Origin: Alkalinema sp. CACIAM 70d
GTDB lineage: Bacteria; Cyanobacteriota; Cyanobacteriia; Leptolyngbyales; Leptolyngbyaceae
Assembly: GCA_002148405.1 (NCBI GenBank)
Contig: MUGG01000151.1
Location: forward strand, 1-64,000
Direction: 5' to 3'
Length of the DNA: 64,000 nucleotides
The notes under the pieces were generated by a model that was given only the letters and a program-made list of their open reading frames with translations, made no database searches and had not been told where the DNA came from. Of the stretch, positions 23,404-33,026 are shown piece by piece. The first letter of the stretch is position 1; each line of letters opens with the position of its first letter. The position numbers and the translations under genes are program-made.

Positions 23404-24513
23404 ATGTCTACCTCTGCATCCCCTACCCTGTGGAAAACTTCAACGGCTGCTTTTCCCGTCGATGGACAGTTGCTCATGCTATTGCCTCGGGCGGGGGCAT
23501 CTTTACGCAACCCAGATGTACGATCGCCGATGTTTCGATCGGATCCAGATGGCTATTATTTGGAGATGCGGGTGGAGGCAGACACTACCGATAGTAGTGA
23601 AGTGGCAATTACGCGCCGAGTCCCCCTAGATAACCTGACGGAGGAGGCTTGGTACCAGCTCCAGGATGTTTATGCTCAACTGAATCTTGCGGGGTCTGGC
23701 AGCCTGGAAAAGGGCTTGAGTCAGGGTTTAACTCAAGTGGACGATCGTCGGATCCAAAGGTTGCTGAATGGTGTCATGACGTTTTTGAATCCGCGCCAAG
23801 TTGCGATTTTGCTTCATCTCTATGCCCTTGCTGCTCAGCAGGGGCAGCAGCCAACCCTAACGCTCCAGTCCAATGATTTGTTAGAAAAATTGGGCTACAC
23901 CCGCACAAAGGATGGCGGATTTGCCTCGAAGTTACGATCGCAACTACACCGGGATTTAGTCGCTCTCCATCGCACGGAATTAATGTTTTCCCACGCACCA
24001 CGCAAGGGGGTGGCGAATCCCAAAATCAAGATTCAAAATATTCTGAAAATCCATGACTGGGAAGTGGGTGGTAAAGCCAAGAAATTTGATATTTTCCACG
24101 CGGCTGACTACACTTACGAATTAGCAGATTCCTATACGATCGAATTGCAATTTTTCGATGGCATTAGTCGCAGCAATGATTACCTACTGTTTCCCCATTC
24201 CTTTAACATCACACAACGCTTGGGTAACACGACGAAGAATGATTATAAAACGCGATTGTTAGTGTATTTAGCCAGTCGCATGAAATGGGATAATCCCCAG
24301 GATGGGCAATACATGATTATCTCGAAACAGTACTTGTTTAAAAACTTAGATCTCCTAGGCAGCAACAGTTCCCGCAATAATCAAATCTTCTGGCGCACGA
24401 TCGAAGAATTGAAGCAGGAGCAGTATTTACTCGGTGCTCAAGAACTACCCGGTAAGCGCAAAATCAATAGCATTCAATTCCAAATCAATCCAGAAATGTT
24501 ACGTTGCAGTTAG
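23404..24513 (+). CDS. Putative iteron-binding replication initiator
   Basis: A 369-residue protein from ATG 23404; a longer in-frame start at 23242 would add 54 residues that overlap repeat-rich DNA. I do not recognise a close family. The middle (LEKLGYTRTKDGGFASKLRSQL) and later part (ITQRLG...YKTRLLVYLASRMKW...YMIISKQYLFKNLDLLG) look like two helical, winged-helix-type segments, as in plasmid Rep initiators. Its position just downstream of an iteron-like array and opposite a CyRepA1-like gene supports a replication role. A phage-type or regulatory DNA-binding protein is the main alternative. Confidence 0.5.
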   Translation: MSTSASPTLWKTSTAAFPVDGQLLMLLPRAGASLRNPDVRSPMFRSDPDGYYLEMRVEADTTDSSEVAITRRVPLDNLTEEAWYQLQDVYAQLNLAGSGSLEKGLSQGLTQVDDRRIQRLLNGVMTFLNPRQVAILLHLYALAAQQGQQPTLTLQSNDLLEKLGYTRTKDGGFASKLRSQLHRDLVALHRTELMFSHAPRKGVANPKIKIQNILKIHDWEVGGKAKKFDIFHAADYTYELADSYTIELQFFDGISRSNDYLLFPHSFNITQRLGNTTKNDYKTRLLVYLASRMKWDNPQDGQYMIISKQYLFKNLDLLGSNSSRNNQIFWRTIEELKQEQYLLGAQELPGKRKINSIQFQINPEMLRCS

Positions 24514-24526
24514 ATCGCGATGCAGC

Positions 24527-24581
24527 TAGATTGTGATCTAGTTAGATTGTGATCTAGTTAGATTGTGATCTAGTTAGATTG
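24527..24581. repeat. 16-bp tandem repeat, three and a half copies
   Basis: TAGATTGTGATCTAGT is repeated exactly at 24527-24542, 24543-24558 and 24559-24574, then a partial copy TAGATTG. Each unit carries the small palindrome CTAGATNNNNATCTAG across the junction. It begins 14 bp after the stop of the putative initiator gene. Confidence 0.85.
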
Positions 24582-24618
24582 CAATGGGTATCTTTACCCG
24601 AGTTGGGTTGTTCAATCA

Positions 24619-24688
24619 GTTGAGTTGTTAAAGTTGAGTTGTTAAAGTTGAGTTGTTAAAGTTGAGTTGTTAAAGTTGAGTTGTTAAA
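24619..24688. repeat. 14-bp tandem repeat, five copies
   Basis: GTTGAGTTGTTAAA is repeated five times without change at 24619-24688. It ends 28 bp before the Uma2 start, so it lies in the presumed promoter or leader of that gene. Perfect copies suggest recent expansion. Confidence 0.9.
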
Positions 24689-24715
24689 ATCATGGATAAC
24701 TAGAGAATAGTCACT

Positions 24716-25321
24716 ATGACCTACATCTCCACTCAGCTATTATCCTTCGAGCAATTTGTGACTCAATATGCTGAGGATTTTCACTACGAATTGGCTGACG
24801 GAGAGCTAATTGACATGGAACCTACTGGCCCCCATGAAACGGTGGGTGGAAAGCTAGCAACTTGCATTGGAATCGCGATCGCCCAGGCTCAACACCCTTG
24901 GTTTATTCCGCGCACTTGTCTTATCCGTCCCTTTGCAGAGGTGGCAACGGCCCGTCGCCCAGATATTGTGGTTCTTGATGAAACGGCACTGCCCAGCGAA
25001 CCCCTCTGGCAACAACAGCCCGTCATCACCCTGGGTCGATCGATCAAACTAGTTGTGGAAGTAGTCAGTACCAACTGGGAAACGGACTACGCCCGTAAAG
25101 TGGAGGAATATGCCATGCTAGGCATTCCTGAATATTGGATTGTAGACTACCGGGGATTGGGTGGGGTTGCCTTTATTGGCAAACCTAAGCAACCGACTTT
25201 TACTGTCTGTCAGCTCCAAGGGGATGATTATGAGTTCCATCAATATCGGCTAGGAGAATGGATTCAATCCCCACTTTTACCCAACCTGCACCTTCGGTTG
25301 GACGATATTCTGCCCCGTTGA
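24716..25321 (+). CDS. Uma2 family endonuclease-fold protein
   Basis: A 201-residue DUF820/Uma2 protein with a PD-(D/E)XK nuclease fold: DFHYELADGELIDM, PTGPHE, RRPDIVVLDE, LVVEVVSTNWETDYARKVEEY and EYWIVDY. These proteins are greatly expanded in cyanobacteria and often linked to mobile DNA; their targets are mostly unknown. It follows the tandem repeats at the edge of the replication module. Confidence 0.85.
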   Translation: MTYISTQLLSFEQFVTQYAEDFHYELADGELIDMEPTGPHETVGGKLATCIGIAIAQAQHPWFIPRTCLIRPFAEVATARRPDIVVLDETALPSEPLWQQQPVITLGRSIKLVVEVVSTNWETDYARKVEEYAMLGIPEYWIVDYRGLGGVAFIGKPKQPTFTVCQLQGDDYEFHQYRLGEWIQSPLLPNLHLRLDDILPR

Positions 25322-25378
25322 AATCCTGGTCTGAGAGATCCTAGTTCGCTCTTGCCCCCCACTCTAATCGTTCTTATC

Positions 25379-26275
25379 TCAGTCATTCATCCGGCGAATA
25401 TTCATGCAACACCATTCGCCCCGTTTCCACAGTGCTGCCACAAACCAGCCATTGCCTTCCAGCGCATCCGCCACGGCCTTCGCTTGCTCTAGTAAAATGC
25501 CGCTGAGAATGCCCCAGGTTTCTTTCTTGACGATCGGTGTCCACTGGGGAATCAGCTCCACAATTACGTGGGCGAGAATGTTACAAACAATGCCATCAAC
25601 GGGCTCTGGCACCATGTTGACCAGGGTTTCCACACTCCCTTCCGCAACGGATAAGCGGCTGGGATCCATTTGATTTAATTCAATATTTTCTAAGGTTGCC
25701 TTGACCGCGAGTGGATCTGTATCGACGGCATAGGCTTTCTTCGCGCCCATGAGTAGAGCACCCACGGAGAGAATTCCGGATCCACAGCCAATATCTGCAA
25801 TAACGATCTTTTCGGGCTCTTCCGCCAAACGCATTTCCAACGCTTCCAGGCAAAGCTGCGTGGTGGCATGGTCTCCGGTGCCAAAGGCCACACCGGGTTC
25901 TAATTTCAGAATGATGCGATCGGTGTGTTCTGGCAGCGGCAACCAGGCTGGATGGATCAAAAGTCGATCGCCCACTTGTTGGGGTTGCCAATAGGCTTTC
26001 CAACTGCTGGCCCAATCTTCCTCGTCAATCAGGCTCCACCGCACAACGGGATGGGGCTGCTCCAGGCACAGCGCATCCTGGCGAATTTGCATGGCCAAGG
26101 CAGAGAGATCGAGGACATGGGCTTGAACCTGGGGTAAATAGCCGGAAACGACGGAAGAGGTTCCCATCCGTTGGCTTGAGGTGCCCTTACAACCAAATTC
26201 CTCCAAGCGCCAACACATTCCTTCTTCCAGGGGAATGGTGCACAAAACTTGAATTTCCCACCAACTATTTGCCAT
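25379..26275 (-). CDS. prmA: Ribosomal protein L11 methyltransferase
   Basis: SAM-dependent trimethylation of ribosomal protein L11. The 298 residues have the family SAM motif [39 protein letters not shown] and [13 protein letters not shown]. The start [12 protein letters not shown] is typical. It lies 195 bp downstream of serA on the same strand, an arrangement seen in other cyanobacteria, and may be transcribed with it. Confidence 0.93.
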   Translation of the reverse strand: MANSWWEIQVLCTIPLEEGMCWRLEEFGCKGTSSQRMGTSSVVSGYLPQVQAHVLDLSALAMQIRQDALCLEQPHPVVRWSLIDEEDWASSWKAYWQPQQVGDRLLIHPAWLPLPEHTDRIILKLEPGVAFGTGDHATTQLCLEALEMRLAEEPEKIVIADIGCGSGILSVGALLMGAKKAYAVDTDPLAVKATLENIELNQMDPSRLSVAEGSVETLVNMVPEPVDGIVCNILAHVIVELIPQWTPIVKKETWGILSGILLEQAKAVADALEGNGWFVAALWKRGEWCCMNIRRMND

Positions 26276-26470
26276 GGTTTGCCAGAGTTCCTAAATTTTG
26301 AGGAGAAAGGTCTGAGTTTTGAGTTTTGAAGTCCGGTTGCAGCATCCCGGCAGTTAGCAAGCATCACCCAAAACTCAGGCTTTACTAGCTCAAAACGGTC
26401 GATCGCGGTTGATGTCCGATCGGTCATGCTGCGAAGTCATCTAGGCAATCATGACCGATCGGTACAGGCA

Positions 26471-28051
26471 CTAGAGCGTCACCGTATAGGCGTCTCGAAT
26501 CCCCGAAATCCGTTTGATTTCCTCAACGGTATTCTCCGGCAAGGGATCATCCACCATCAGCACCATGACTGCATCGCCCCGGACGATCTTCCGACCCACT
26601 TGCATACTGGCGATATTGACATTCAGATCGCCCAACAGGGAGCCAATCCGGCCAATAATCCCAGGCATGTCGCGGTGTAGGGTGAACAGCATGTACTTAT
26701 TCGGCGGCACGTTGACCGGGAACTCATCAATGCTGATGACCCGCATTTCGCCATCCCCTAGCAGAGCTCCACTGACGGAATGCTCACCCAGGGCACCTTT
26801 GGCCGTCAGCATCAGCGATCCGGAGTAATCCTTCACGGAGGCGTCGCGCGTTTCAATCACATGGATGCCACGCTCCTTAGCTTCGATGCTGGCGTTAACG
26901 TAGTTCACCCGCTCCTGCAAGGCATGGGACAGTAAGCCTTTCAGGGCTGCAATGACGATCGGTTGGCTTTGGTTCGTAGCCAGTTCGCCCCGCAGGCCGA
27001 TGTTGAGGGAATCGATCCGACCTCCGGCCAATTGGCTGACCAGGTTGCCGAGGGTTTCGGCCAGTTGCAGGTAAGGCTTCAGCGCTTCCAACACATCCGG
27101 ACGCAGACCGGGGATATTCACCGCCGATCGCGCGGGCAGTCCCAGCAACACATCCCGGATTTGCTCCGCAACGTCGATCGCCACATTCACCTGAGCCTCT
27201 TCCGTAGAAGCGCCTAAGTGGGGAGTCAGCACGAGATCTTTACCCAAGGCACACAGGGGCGATTCTCCCAGGGGCTCCGAGTCAAATACGTCCAGAGCGG
27301 CTCCAGCAATGCGACCTTCTTCTAGGGCTTTGGCCAGGGCAGCCTCGTTGATAATGCCGCCGCGAGCGCAGTTGATGATCCGTACCGTCGGCTTCATCTT
27401 GGCGATCGAGGTTTCATCGATCAAGTTGGCGGTTTCCGAGGTTTTGGGAATGTGCAGCGTGATGTAATCCGCCTCGCGCAGGAGGGTATCCAATTCCACG
27501 AGCTTACAGCCCAGTTGCTCGGCCCGTTCTTTGGAGATAAACGGGTCATAGGCCAGGATCGTCATGCCCATGGCTTTGGCAACGGTGGCAACGTGGGCAC
27601 CGATCTTGCCTAGCCCCACGACCCCGAGAATTTTTTTATAGACTTCGACGCCCGTAAAGCTTTTGCGATCCCACTTCCCGGCCTTCATCGACTCATTGGC
27701 CGCCGGAATGTAGCGGGACAGGGACATCATCATCGCCAGGGTATGTTCGGCGGCGGCGATCGTGTTTCCTTCCGGCGAATTTACAACCACAATCCCTTTG
27801 CGGGTGGCAGCGGGGACATCTACGTTATCAACCCCAACCCCTGCACGGCCAATGATTTTGAGGTTACTGCCCGCTTCGATAACGTCCTTAGTCACTCGCG
27901 TTCCAGACCGGATCATTAGCGCATCATACTCGCCAATGACTTTCACTAATTCCTCAGCAGACAGGCTGGTGTTGACGTCTACTTGGGCAACCTGGGACAG
28001 AATATCAATCCCGACCTGATCAATGGGATCAGAAACAAGAACCTTTGGCAT
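26471..28051 (-). CDS. serA: D-3-phosphoglycerate dehydrogenase
   Basis: First step of phosphorylated serine synthesis. The 526 residues match the long SerA type. The NAD motif is in [20 protein letters not shown]; catalytic Arg is in [13 protein letters not shown], Glu in FDSEPLG and His in LTPHLGAST. An intervening ASB domain follows, and a C-terminal ACT domain (about 455-526, [19 protein letters not shown]) suggests serine feedback. The start [12 protein letters not shown] is typical. Confidence 0.96.
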   Translation of the reverse strand: MPKVLVSDPIDQVGIDILSQVAQVDVNTSLSAEELVKVIGEYDALMIRSGTRVTKDVIEAGSNLKIIGRAGVGVDNVDVPAATRKGIVVVNSPEGNTIAAAEHTLAMMMSLSRYIPAANESMKAGKWDRKSFTGVEVYKKILGVVGLGKIGAHVATVAKAMGMTILAYDPFISKERAEQLGCKLVELDTLLREADYITLHIPKTSETANLIDETSIAKMKPTVRIINCARGGIINEAALAKALEEGRIAGAALDVFDSEPLGESPLCALGKDLVLTPHLGASTEEAQVNVAIDVAEQIRDVLLGLPARSAVNIPGLRPDVLEALKPYLQLAETLGNLVSQLAGGRIDSLNIGLRGELATNQSQPIVIAALKGLLSHALQERVNYVNASIEAKERGIHVIETRDASVKDYSGSLMLTAKGALGEHSVSGALLGDGEMRVISIDEFPVNVPPNKYMLFTLHRDMPGIIGRIGSLLGDLNVNIASMQVGRKIVRGDAVMVLMVDDPLPENTVEEIKRISGIRDAYTVTL

Positions 28052-28283
28052 AATCGCGGTGCTGCTAAGAGAACGCTGAAAACCTAATCTAATGGGCGAT
28101 CGGCAGCGATCGTAAATGATTAGAAATTCCTCAGTAGGTTATTCTAAGGCATTGCGGCAACGGCCTTGGGAGAATTGACTAGAAGTTTTTGGGATTCCCC
28201 AAGCCGATAGAATGACTCTGGACAGATTCCATGGGTTTAGCCCGGTTGGGATCCCCAGTTATCCAAGTCATTTTTGGTAATTT

Positions 28284-28586
28284 ATGTCTGAACCAACCCC
28301 CTCGCAATCCTCCACTAAGGGCGCAGACGCGATCGATGTCGCGATCGCCAATGGCATCGACTTTGACGGTTCGCCCATTCCTGCGGAAAAGCTCGATCTT
28401 TATCACAAGGTCATGGCTTTGGAGGCTGGACGACAACGGAGCGGCGTTTCCAACACCATGCGTTCCCGGATTGTCCGCATCGGAGCCAAGCACATTCCCC
28501 AGGATGAGCTGAATCAAATGTTGGAAACGGCTGGATTTGCCACCCTCAAGGAAAAAGAAGTCGCCTTTTTCTACGGCGGCAAATAG
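28284..28586 (+). CDS. DUF4090 family protein
   Basis: A 100-residue cyanobacterial conserved protein of unknown function. The core (about residues 15-97) includes GIDFDGSPIPAEKL, EAGRQRSGVSNTMRSRI and RIGAKHIPQDELNQ, which I recognise as DUF4090. It is soluble with no signal peptide. It is divergent from serA across a 232-bp spacer. Confidence 0.85.
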   Translation: MSEPTPSQSSTKGADAIDVAIANGIDFDGSPIPAEKLDLYHKVMALEAGRQRSGVSNTMRSRIVRIGAKHIPQDELNQMLETAGFATLKEKEVAFFYGGK

Positions 28587-28770
28587 TTGTAACCCAGTCG
28601 TTGCAAATGCTGTAGGCCGTTCTAAGTGATCCAGTGAAGAGCTAGGCGGGATATGCTTCCCGCTGCTCTTGAGATCGTGATGATCTCGCAGTAACCTGCA
28701 GTCATTCTCGCTATCTTACAGGTACAAATGTTCGTTGTTGGTTAGGATTTTCCCGATCGCTTCATTACAA

Positions 28771-28822
28771 TAGGGATATTCAGTAGGGATATTCAGTAGG
28801 CATATTCAGCAGCGATATTCAG
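28771..28822. repeat. 13-bp tandem repeat, four copies
   Basis: TAGGGATATTCAG occurs at 28771-28783 and 28784-28796, then with one or two changes at 28797-28809 and 28810-28822. It lies 44 bp before the Uma2 start. Each unit carries a TATT element, so it may overlap the promoter. Confidence 0.85.
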
Positions 28823-28865
28823 CGAATTCTTGAAAACGAGTTCTCAAGTTACGGGAGCGATCGCC

Positions 28866-29471
28866 ATGGTTGCTAGTCAGATGAGCCATGTCTCTCCAGA
28901 AGAATATTTGGCGGACGAAGAACAGAGGCTGGTCAAGCACGAGTACATCGATGGTGCAGTTTATGCTGTGGCTAGCGCAAGTGATGCCCATGCAACGATC
29001 ACCTTTAACTTGCCCATGCTACTAATTCCCCATATTCGTAAACAGGGCTGCCGAGGCTATGGGTCGGGTATGAAAACCCATGTGCCTCAACGCAACACCT
29101 ACTACTACGCCGACTTTATCGTGACCTGCGATCCCCGCGATCGCGAAACGGATTATTTCAAGACTCACCCTAAATTGGTGGTCGAAATTCTGTCCCCATC
29201 CACAGAAGCCTACGATAGGGGGAAGAAGTTTGAAACCTATCGGGAATTAGACTCTCTGGAAGAATATGTCTTGATTTCCCAGGATCGGGTGCTGGTGGAA
29301 ATCTTTCGGCGCAATGCCCAGAATCGCTGGGAACTCTACACTTTCCATGGAGAGGATGAATTGGAACTGGCTAGCATTGACTTTCGTTGCCCGGTGACGG
29401 TTCTCTATGAAGATGTGATTTTTCCGCCCCCGGCCCCGGAACCACCCGCCACCAACCTACAAACCCCTTGA
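28866..29471 (+). CDS. Uma2 family endonuclease-fold protein
   Basis: A second DUF820/Uma2 protein, 201 residues from ATG 28866. Blocks: SPEEYLADEEQR, HEYIDGAVYAVA, YYADFIVTCDPRD, LVVEILSPSTEAYDRGKKF and YRELDSLEEYVLIS. This is the subtype with an LVVEILSPST strand carrying the nuclease acidic residues. A TTG 36 bp upstream is in frame but less likely. It is 19 bp before the threonine dehydratase gene. Confidence 0.85.
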   Translation: MVASQMSHVSPEEYLADEEQRLVKHEYIDGAVYAVASASDAHATITFNLPMLLIPHIRKQGCRGYGSGMKTHVPQRNTYYYADFIVTCDPRDRETDYFKTHPKLVVEILSPSTEAYDRGKKFETYRELDSLEEYVLISQDRVLVEIFRRNAQNRWELYTFHGEDELELASIDFRCPVTVLYEDVIFPPPAPEPPATNLQTP

Positions 29472-29490
29472 CTACCCTAGCGACCTCTGC

Positions 29491-30507
29491 ATGAGTCTCC
29501 CCCTCGCCTACGCTGACCTTTGCGCCGCTGCCGATCGCCTTGCTGGAGTGGCCTATCGCACGCCCGTTCTGACCTCTCAGCAGATCGATCGCCGCACGGG
29601 AGCCAGCGTTTTTTTCAAGTGCGAAAATTTCCAGCGGACGGGATCCTTCAAATTTCGCGGTGCTTACAATGCCCTCGCCAGCTTAGATCCCACCCAACGG
29701 CAAGCAGGGGTGATCGCCTATTCCTCCGGCAACCATGGCCAAGCCCTAGCACTGGCGGGACAACTGCTGCAAACGCCCGTCACGATCGTCATGCCCAGTG
29801 ATGCCCCAGCGGTGAAACAAGCAGCCACCCAGGACTACGGTGCGGAGGTGATTCTCTACGATCGGGCCATCCAAAGCCGTGAAGCCGTCACCCAAGAACT
29901 GGCAGAAACTCGCGGTCTAACCCTGATCCCGCCCTTTGACTATGTTCCCACCATGGCTGGCCAGGGCACCGCTGCCCAGGAATTGATCCAAGAAATGGGC
30001 GATCTCGATTTTCTGTTGGTCTGTGTCGGCGGAGGGGGACTAATTTCCGGCTGCGCGATCGCCACCAAACACCTGTTACCCCATTGCCAAGTGATTGGCG
30101 TCGAACCGAAGTTGGCCGACGATGCCACCCGATCGTTTCAAACGGGAAAACTGCAACGGATTGAACAGACCAACACAATCGCCGATGGTGCTAGATCACT
30201 GAGCTTAGGACAACTGACCTTTCCGATCGTCCTAGAACTTGTGGATGACATGGTGACCGTCAGCGATGCCGCGATCGCCCGATCGATGATCTACCTTTGG
30301 GAACGGCTGAAAATTGTCGTAGAACCGACCGGAGCCTTAGCTGCGACTGCGCTCCTAGAAGGCGTCATCTCCCAACCTAGTGCCCGCATCGGGGTGATTG
30401 TGAGTGGCGGCAACTTGGACGTTCAGCAAGTCCCCAAATACTTGGCAAAAGCTACACCAAAGGAGCGGAAATCACCCAAACTTCCGCTCACCTGGGAACT
30501 CTCTTGA
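29491..30507 (+). CDS. Threonine/serine dehydratase, PLP-dependent
   Basis: A 338-residue fold-type II PLP enzyme. The PLP Lys54 is in TGSFKFRGAYNAL; SSGNHGQALALAGQ is the family block and GGGGLISG binds the phosphate. There is no C-terminal ACT-like regulatory domain, so it resembles catabolic threonine dehydratase or serine racemase rather than biosynthetic IlvA. Which substrate is preferred is not visible. Confidence 0.85.
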   Translation: MSLPLAYADLCAAADRLAGVAYRTPVLTSQQIDRRTGASVFFKCENFQRTGSFKFRGAYNALASLDPTQRQAGVIAYSSGNHGQALALAGQLLQTPVTIVMPSDAPAVKQAATQDYGAEVILYDRAIQSREAVTQELAETRGLTLIPPFDYVPTMAGQGTAAQELIQEMGDLDFLLVCVGGGGLISGCAIATKHLLPHCQVIGVEPKLADDATRSFQTGKLQRIEQTNTIADGARSLSLGQLTFPIVLELVDDMVTVSDAAIARSMIYLWERLKIVVEPTGALAATALLEGVISQPSARIGVIVSGGNLDVQQVPKYLAKATPKERKSPKLPLTWELS

Positions 30508-30534
30508 GTCCGGATTGCCTTGAAATCGAATTGC

Positions 30535-30864
30535 TTACGCTTCCACCCGAGGCAAACCCATGCTGTAGTTCAATGCACGGGTATTCAAGTTGTAGGAAAT
30601 TTGTCCCTTCAGTAGCAAATCGCGAACCAAATGCTCTAAATCCGAGCCAATCTTGCGCAGGTTGTAGTCGGTCAATTCCTCGCCGCTGTAGGATTCGACC
30701 AAGCCATCAAACTTTTGATACACCTGCTGGAGGGCATCATCGTTCCAAATAAATTCATTATCGGGATCAATATCCAGCGTTAAGACATTCTCACTGGGAA
30801 TCAGCTCGTTGTCTTCAACTGAAGCCGTGAAGATGTGGATATGGCGCGTCGTGGATTTGAGCAT
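30535..30864 (-). CDS. ndhM: NAD(P)H-quinone oxidoreductase subunit M
   Basis: A peripheral subunit of the cyanobacterial NDH-1 complex. The 109 residues from ATG 30864 ([13 protein letters not shown]) carry the family blocks [31 protein letters not shown] and [10 protein letters not shown]. An in-frame upstream ATG at 30888 would add eight non-conserved residues. It overlaps nothing and is convergent with the dehydratase gene. Confidence 0.93.
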   Translation of the reverse strand: MLKSTTRHIHIFTASVEDNELIPSENVLTLDIDPDNEFIWNDDALQQVYQKFDGLVESYSGEELTDYNLRKIGSDLEHLVRDLLLKGQISYNLNTRALNYSMGLPRVEA

Positions 30865-31104
30865 CGTCATAGGGCTGAATTCCGTCAAACTAGAAAATTG
30901 ACCTCTTGGCTATTGTAATGCGATCGCCGATCGGATTCACCTTGTTAACCATTCCCATTTCTAATGTCTACAATCTTCTAATGTCTAGGGTGAATGTCTA
31001 GGGGTTTTTTCATTCCTGGAATGGCCTAGCCCAACCTTGTGGTTGTTAGGGCGGGGTTGTTATGACCATGGTTGCAATTTTTGTTTTGGCTGAGCCTGGG
31101 TACT

Positions 31105-31845
31105 ATGCAGTTTTTAAAGCTTCTGTTTATCCGCCATGCAGAATCTACAGGCAATATTGAACGCCGGATGCAGGGACAAGGGGAATACCCTTTAACCGAG
31201 CATGGAAAAATTCAGGCTGAAAAATTGGGGCAGGCTCTTCTGAAGGAAGGCTGGATCCCCACCCATGTCTACAGCAGTCCCCTGCGCCGTACACTACAAA
31301 CCACCAAGCTTGCCCTGGCACCCTTCCAAAGCCATCCTCCTGCCTATATTAGCGACCTAACGAACGCACCCAGTGCCTCTGATTGGGAGCCAGAACCCGT
31401 CATTATTACCTATATGGATGATTTGAAAGAGTTCCACAATGGCATTTTTCAGGGACTCACTTGGTCTGAAGCACGCATTCGCTATCCTGACCTATGCCAC
31501 AAATTGGAATCTACTCCCGATTGGATCCCCGTACCGGAAGCGGAAACCTTGCAAGAAATTCGCGATCGCGCCCATCGGTTCATCCAAAAAATCCTTACCC
31601 GTCATAAAAATGGCGATCGGCTCTGGATTGTTACCCACAGCGGATTTCTGCCCCATTTAATTGCAGAGGTTTTGGGCGTCGATCGCAGTTGGCGCATTTC
31701 TTCCCACAATACGGCCATGTTTGAGTTCTGGATCGACCACGATCGTTGGCATTTGGACAATGAAAACCGCTACAACACCGACCTCTGGCAAATCCGGCGA
31801 TTTAACGACCATCGCCATTTAACGGAAGGCTTCTTAGATCGATAG
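31105..31845 (+). CDS. Histidine phosphatase family protein
   Basis: A 246-residue phosphoglycerate-mutase-like phosphatase. The phospho-accepting His is in LLFIRHAESTGN, with EHGKIQAEKLGQAL and YSSPLRRTLQTTKLA. The second His is in VTHSGFLPHL. ATG 31105 places the RHAE motif near the N-terminus as in the family. An in-frame TTG 33 bp upstream is less likely. The substrate is not known. Confidence 0.88.
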   Translation: MQFLKLLFIRHAESTGNIERRMQGQGEYPLTEHGKIQAEKLGQALLKEGWIPTHVYSSPLRRTLQTTKLALAPFQSHPPAYISDLTNAPSASDWEPEPVIITYMDDLKEFHNGIFQGLTWSEARIRYPDLCHKLESTPDWIPVPEAETLQEIRDRAHRFIQKILTRHKNGDRLWIVTHSGFLPHLIAEVLGVDRSWRISSHNTAMFEFWIDHDRWHLDNENRYNTDLWQIRRFNDHRHLTEGFLDR

Positions 31846-31973
31846 TTGGCCGAGAATGGTGGGAGTGAGCAGAAGTAATGGTTTGGCAATTGAGATCGAT
31901 CGTAAGGGTAAAACCTACGGATTTTTATAAAGCCGTTTTGATCCCTAGCGAGTATCATGAACACTAAATTCCG

Positions 31974-32018
31974 TTGCCAGGAATCCTATTGCCAGAAATC
32001 CCATTGCCAGAAATGCTA
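31974..32018. repeat. 15-bp tandem repeat, three copies
   Basis: TTGCCAGGAATCCTA, TTGCCAGAAATCCCA and TTGCCAGAAATGCTA follow each other at 31974-32018, with a partial TTGTCAGG after. It lies 45 bp before the next gene. Confidence 0.75.
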
Positions 32019-32062
32019 TTGTCAGGTTTTTCTTTCTGGCTGCTCTAGAAAGTCCCGCCCCT

Positions 32063-33004
32063 ATGTCTACCACCGTGAATCCAGCTAACGACATTCGGAA
32101 ACAAGCCCATCAAGGTAGCGTTGCTGCCATTATTCAAGTCCTGAATGAAGAATTGACGGATTTGGGGGTTCGAACTCGTGCGGTTTTTGACAATCGGGTG
32201 TTGCAACTGCTCTGTGAAGCGGAAACGGAAGACCAACTTTCAGTAGAAGTGCTACCCCAGCGGGTCAAGGCGATTTTAGAAGAGATTTCTCCCCGCAGCA
32301 TTCGCCGCGTCAATATCAATAGCCGCATTGTCAGAGAGCAGCAATTGCTGTGGCTGGATGAAATCAATCGGGATCCTGATAATCAAGTTCTGTGGTCTAA
32401 GGAAATTACGCTGGCTCGCCAGAATGTCATCAAATACTTTTTTGAAGACTTACAAGCCTCCTTCTCCGGCCCCTCAACGAGTTTTCACAGTCACTCCCCT
32501 CGACAACAGCGCGAAAAGCAGCAATTTTGGCGAGGAACCCTCAGTGGCCTAGGTCTCAGTGTTCTACTGTTGCTCCTAGGGGGGGGGATCTTCTACTGGC
32601 TCAAAGGTCTATCTACTAGCTCTAGCTCCAATCCACCTATTAATTCCGCAGCAACTTCCAGCAATAATTCGCCCAACAGTGCCCCCGCTTCGATCGCGTC
32701 TATCCCCTCTACAACCAGCACATCTACCGCAAGCCCTAGGCCCACTGCAACTACAGTGGCCAATCCTGCAAGCCCTGCCAGTCCGGATCCCTTTGCCGCA
32801 GCGGTTCGTTTAGCAGAAGAAGCTTCCACTGAAGGAACAAAGGCTCAATCGTCTAGTGAATGGCAAGCGATCGCGGACAAATGGGGAAAAGCCTCAGAAT
32901 TCATGGCCCAAGTTCCCGCCAGCGATAAACGCTACAGTGTGGCTCAGGATCGCACAGGCCGCTACAAAAATAATCAAACAGCGGCACTTCAGAAAGCACG
33001 CTAA
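32063..33004 (+). CDS. Single-pass membrane protein, conserved-looking, function unknown
   Basis: A 313-residue protein. Residues 1-150 form a soluble helical domain (AAIIQVLNEELTDLGVRTRAV, SPRSIRRVNINSRIV). One membrane helix is near 162-182 (GLGLSVLLLLLGGGIFYWL). A low-complexity Ser/Thr/Pro/Ala linker (about 185-235) leads to a short helical C-terminal region (WQAIADKWGKASEFMAQV). The C-terminal part is probably outside the cytoplasm. I do not recognise a named family. It is convergent with the HerA-like gene. Confidence 0.65.
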   Translation: MSTTVNPANDIRKQAHQGSVAAIIQVLNEELTDLGVRTRAVFDNRVLQLLCEAETEDQLSVEVLPQRVKAILEEISPRSIRRVNINSRIVREQQLLWLDEINRDPDNQVLWSKEITLARQNVIKYFFEDLQASFSGPSTSFHSHSPRQQREKQQFWRGTLSGLGLSVLLLLLGGGIFYWLKGLSTSSSSNPPINSAATSSNNSPNSAPASIASIPSTTSTSTASPRPTATTVANPASPASPDPFAAAVRLAEEASTEGTKAQSSSEWQAIADKWGKASEFMAQVPASDKRYSVAQDRTGRYKNNQTAALQKAR

Positions 33005-33026
33005 TTGACTCTAATTTAATTCGCAC

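Noticed and set aside
24527-24688. CRISPR array
   Set aside because: The repeats are 14-16 bp and directly adjacent without spacers, so they are simple tandem repeats.
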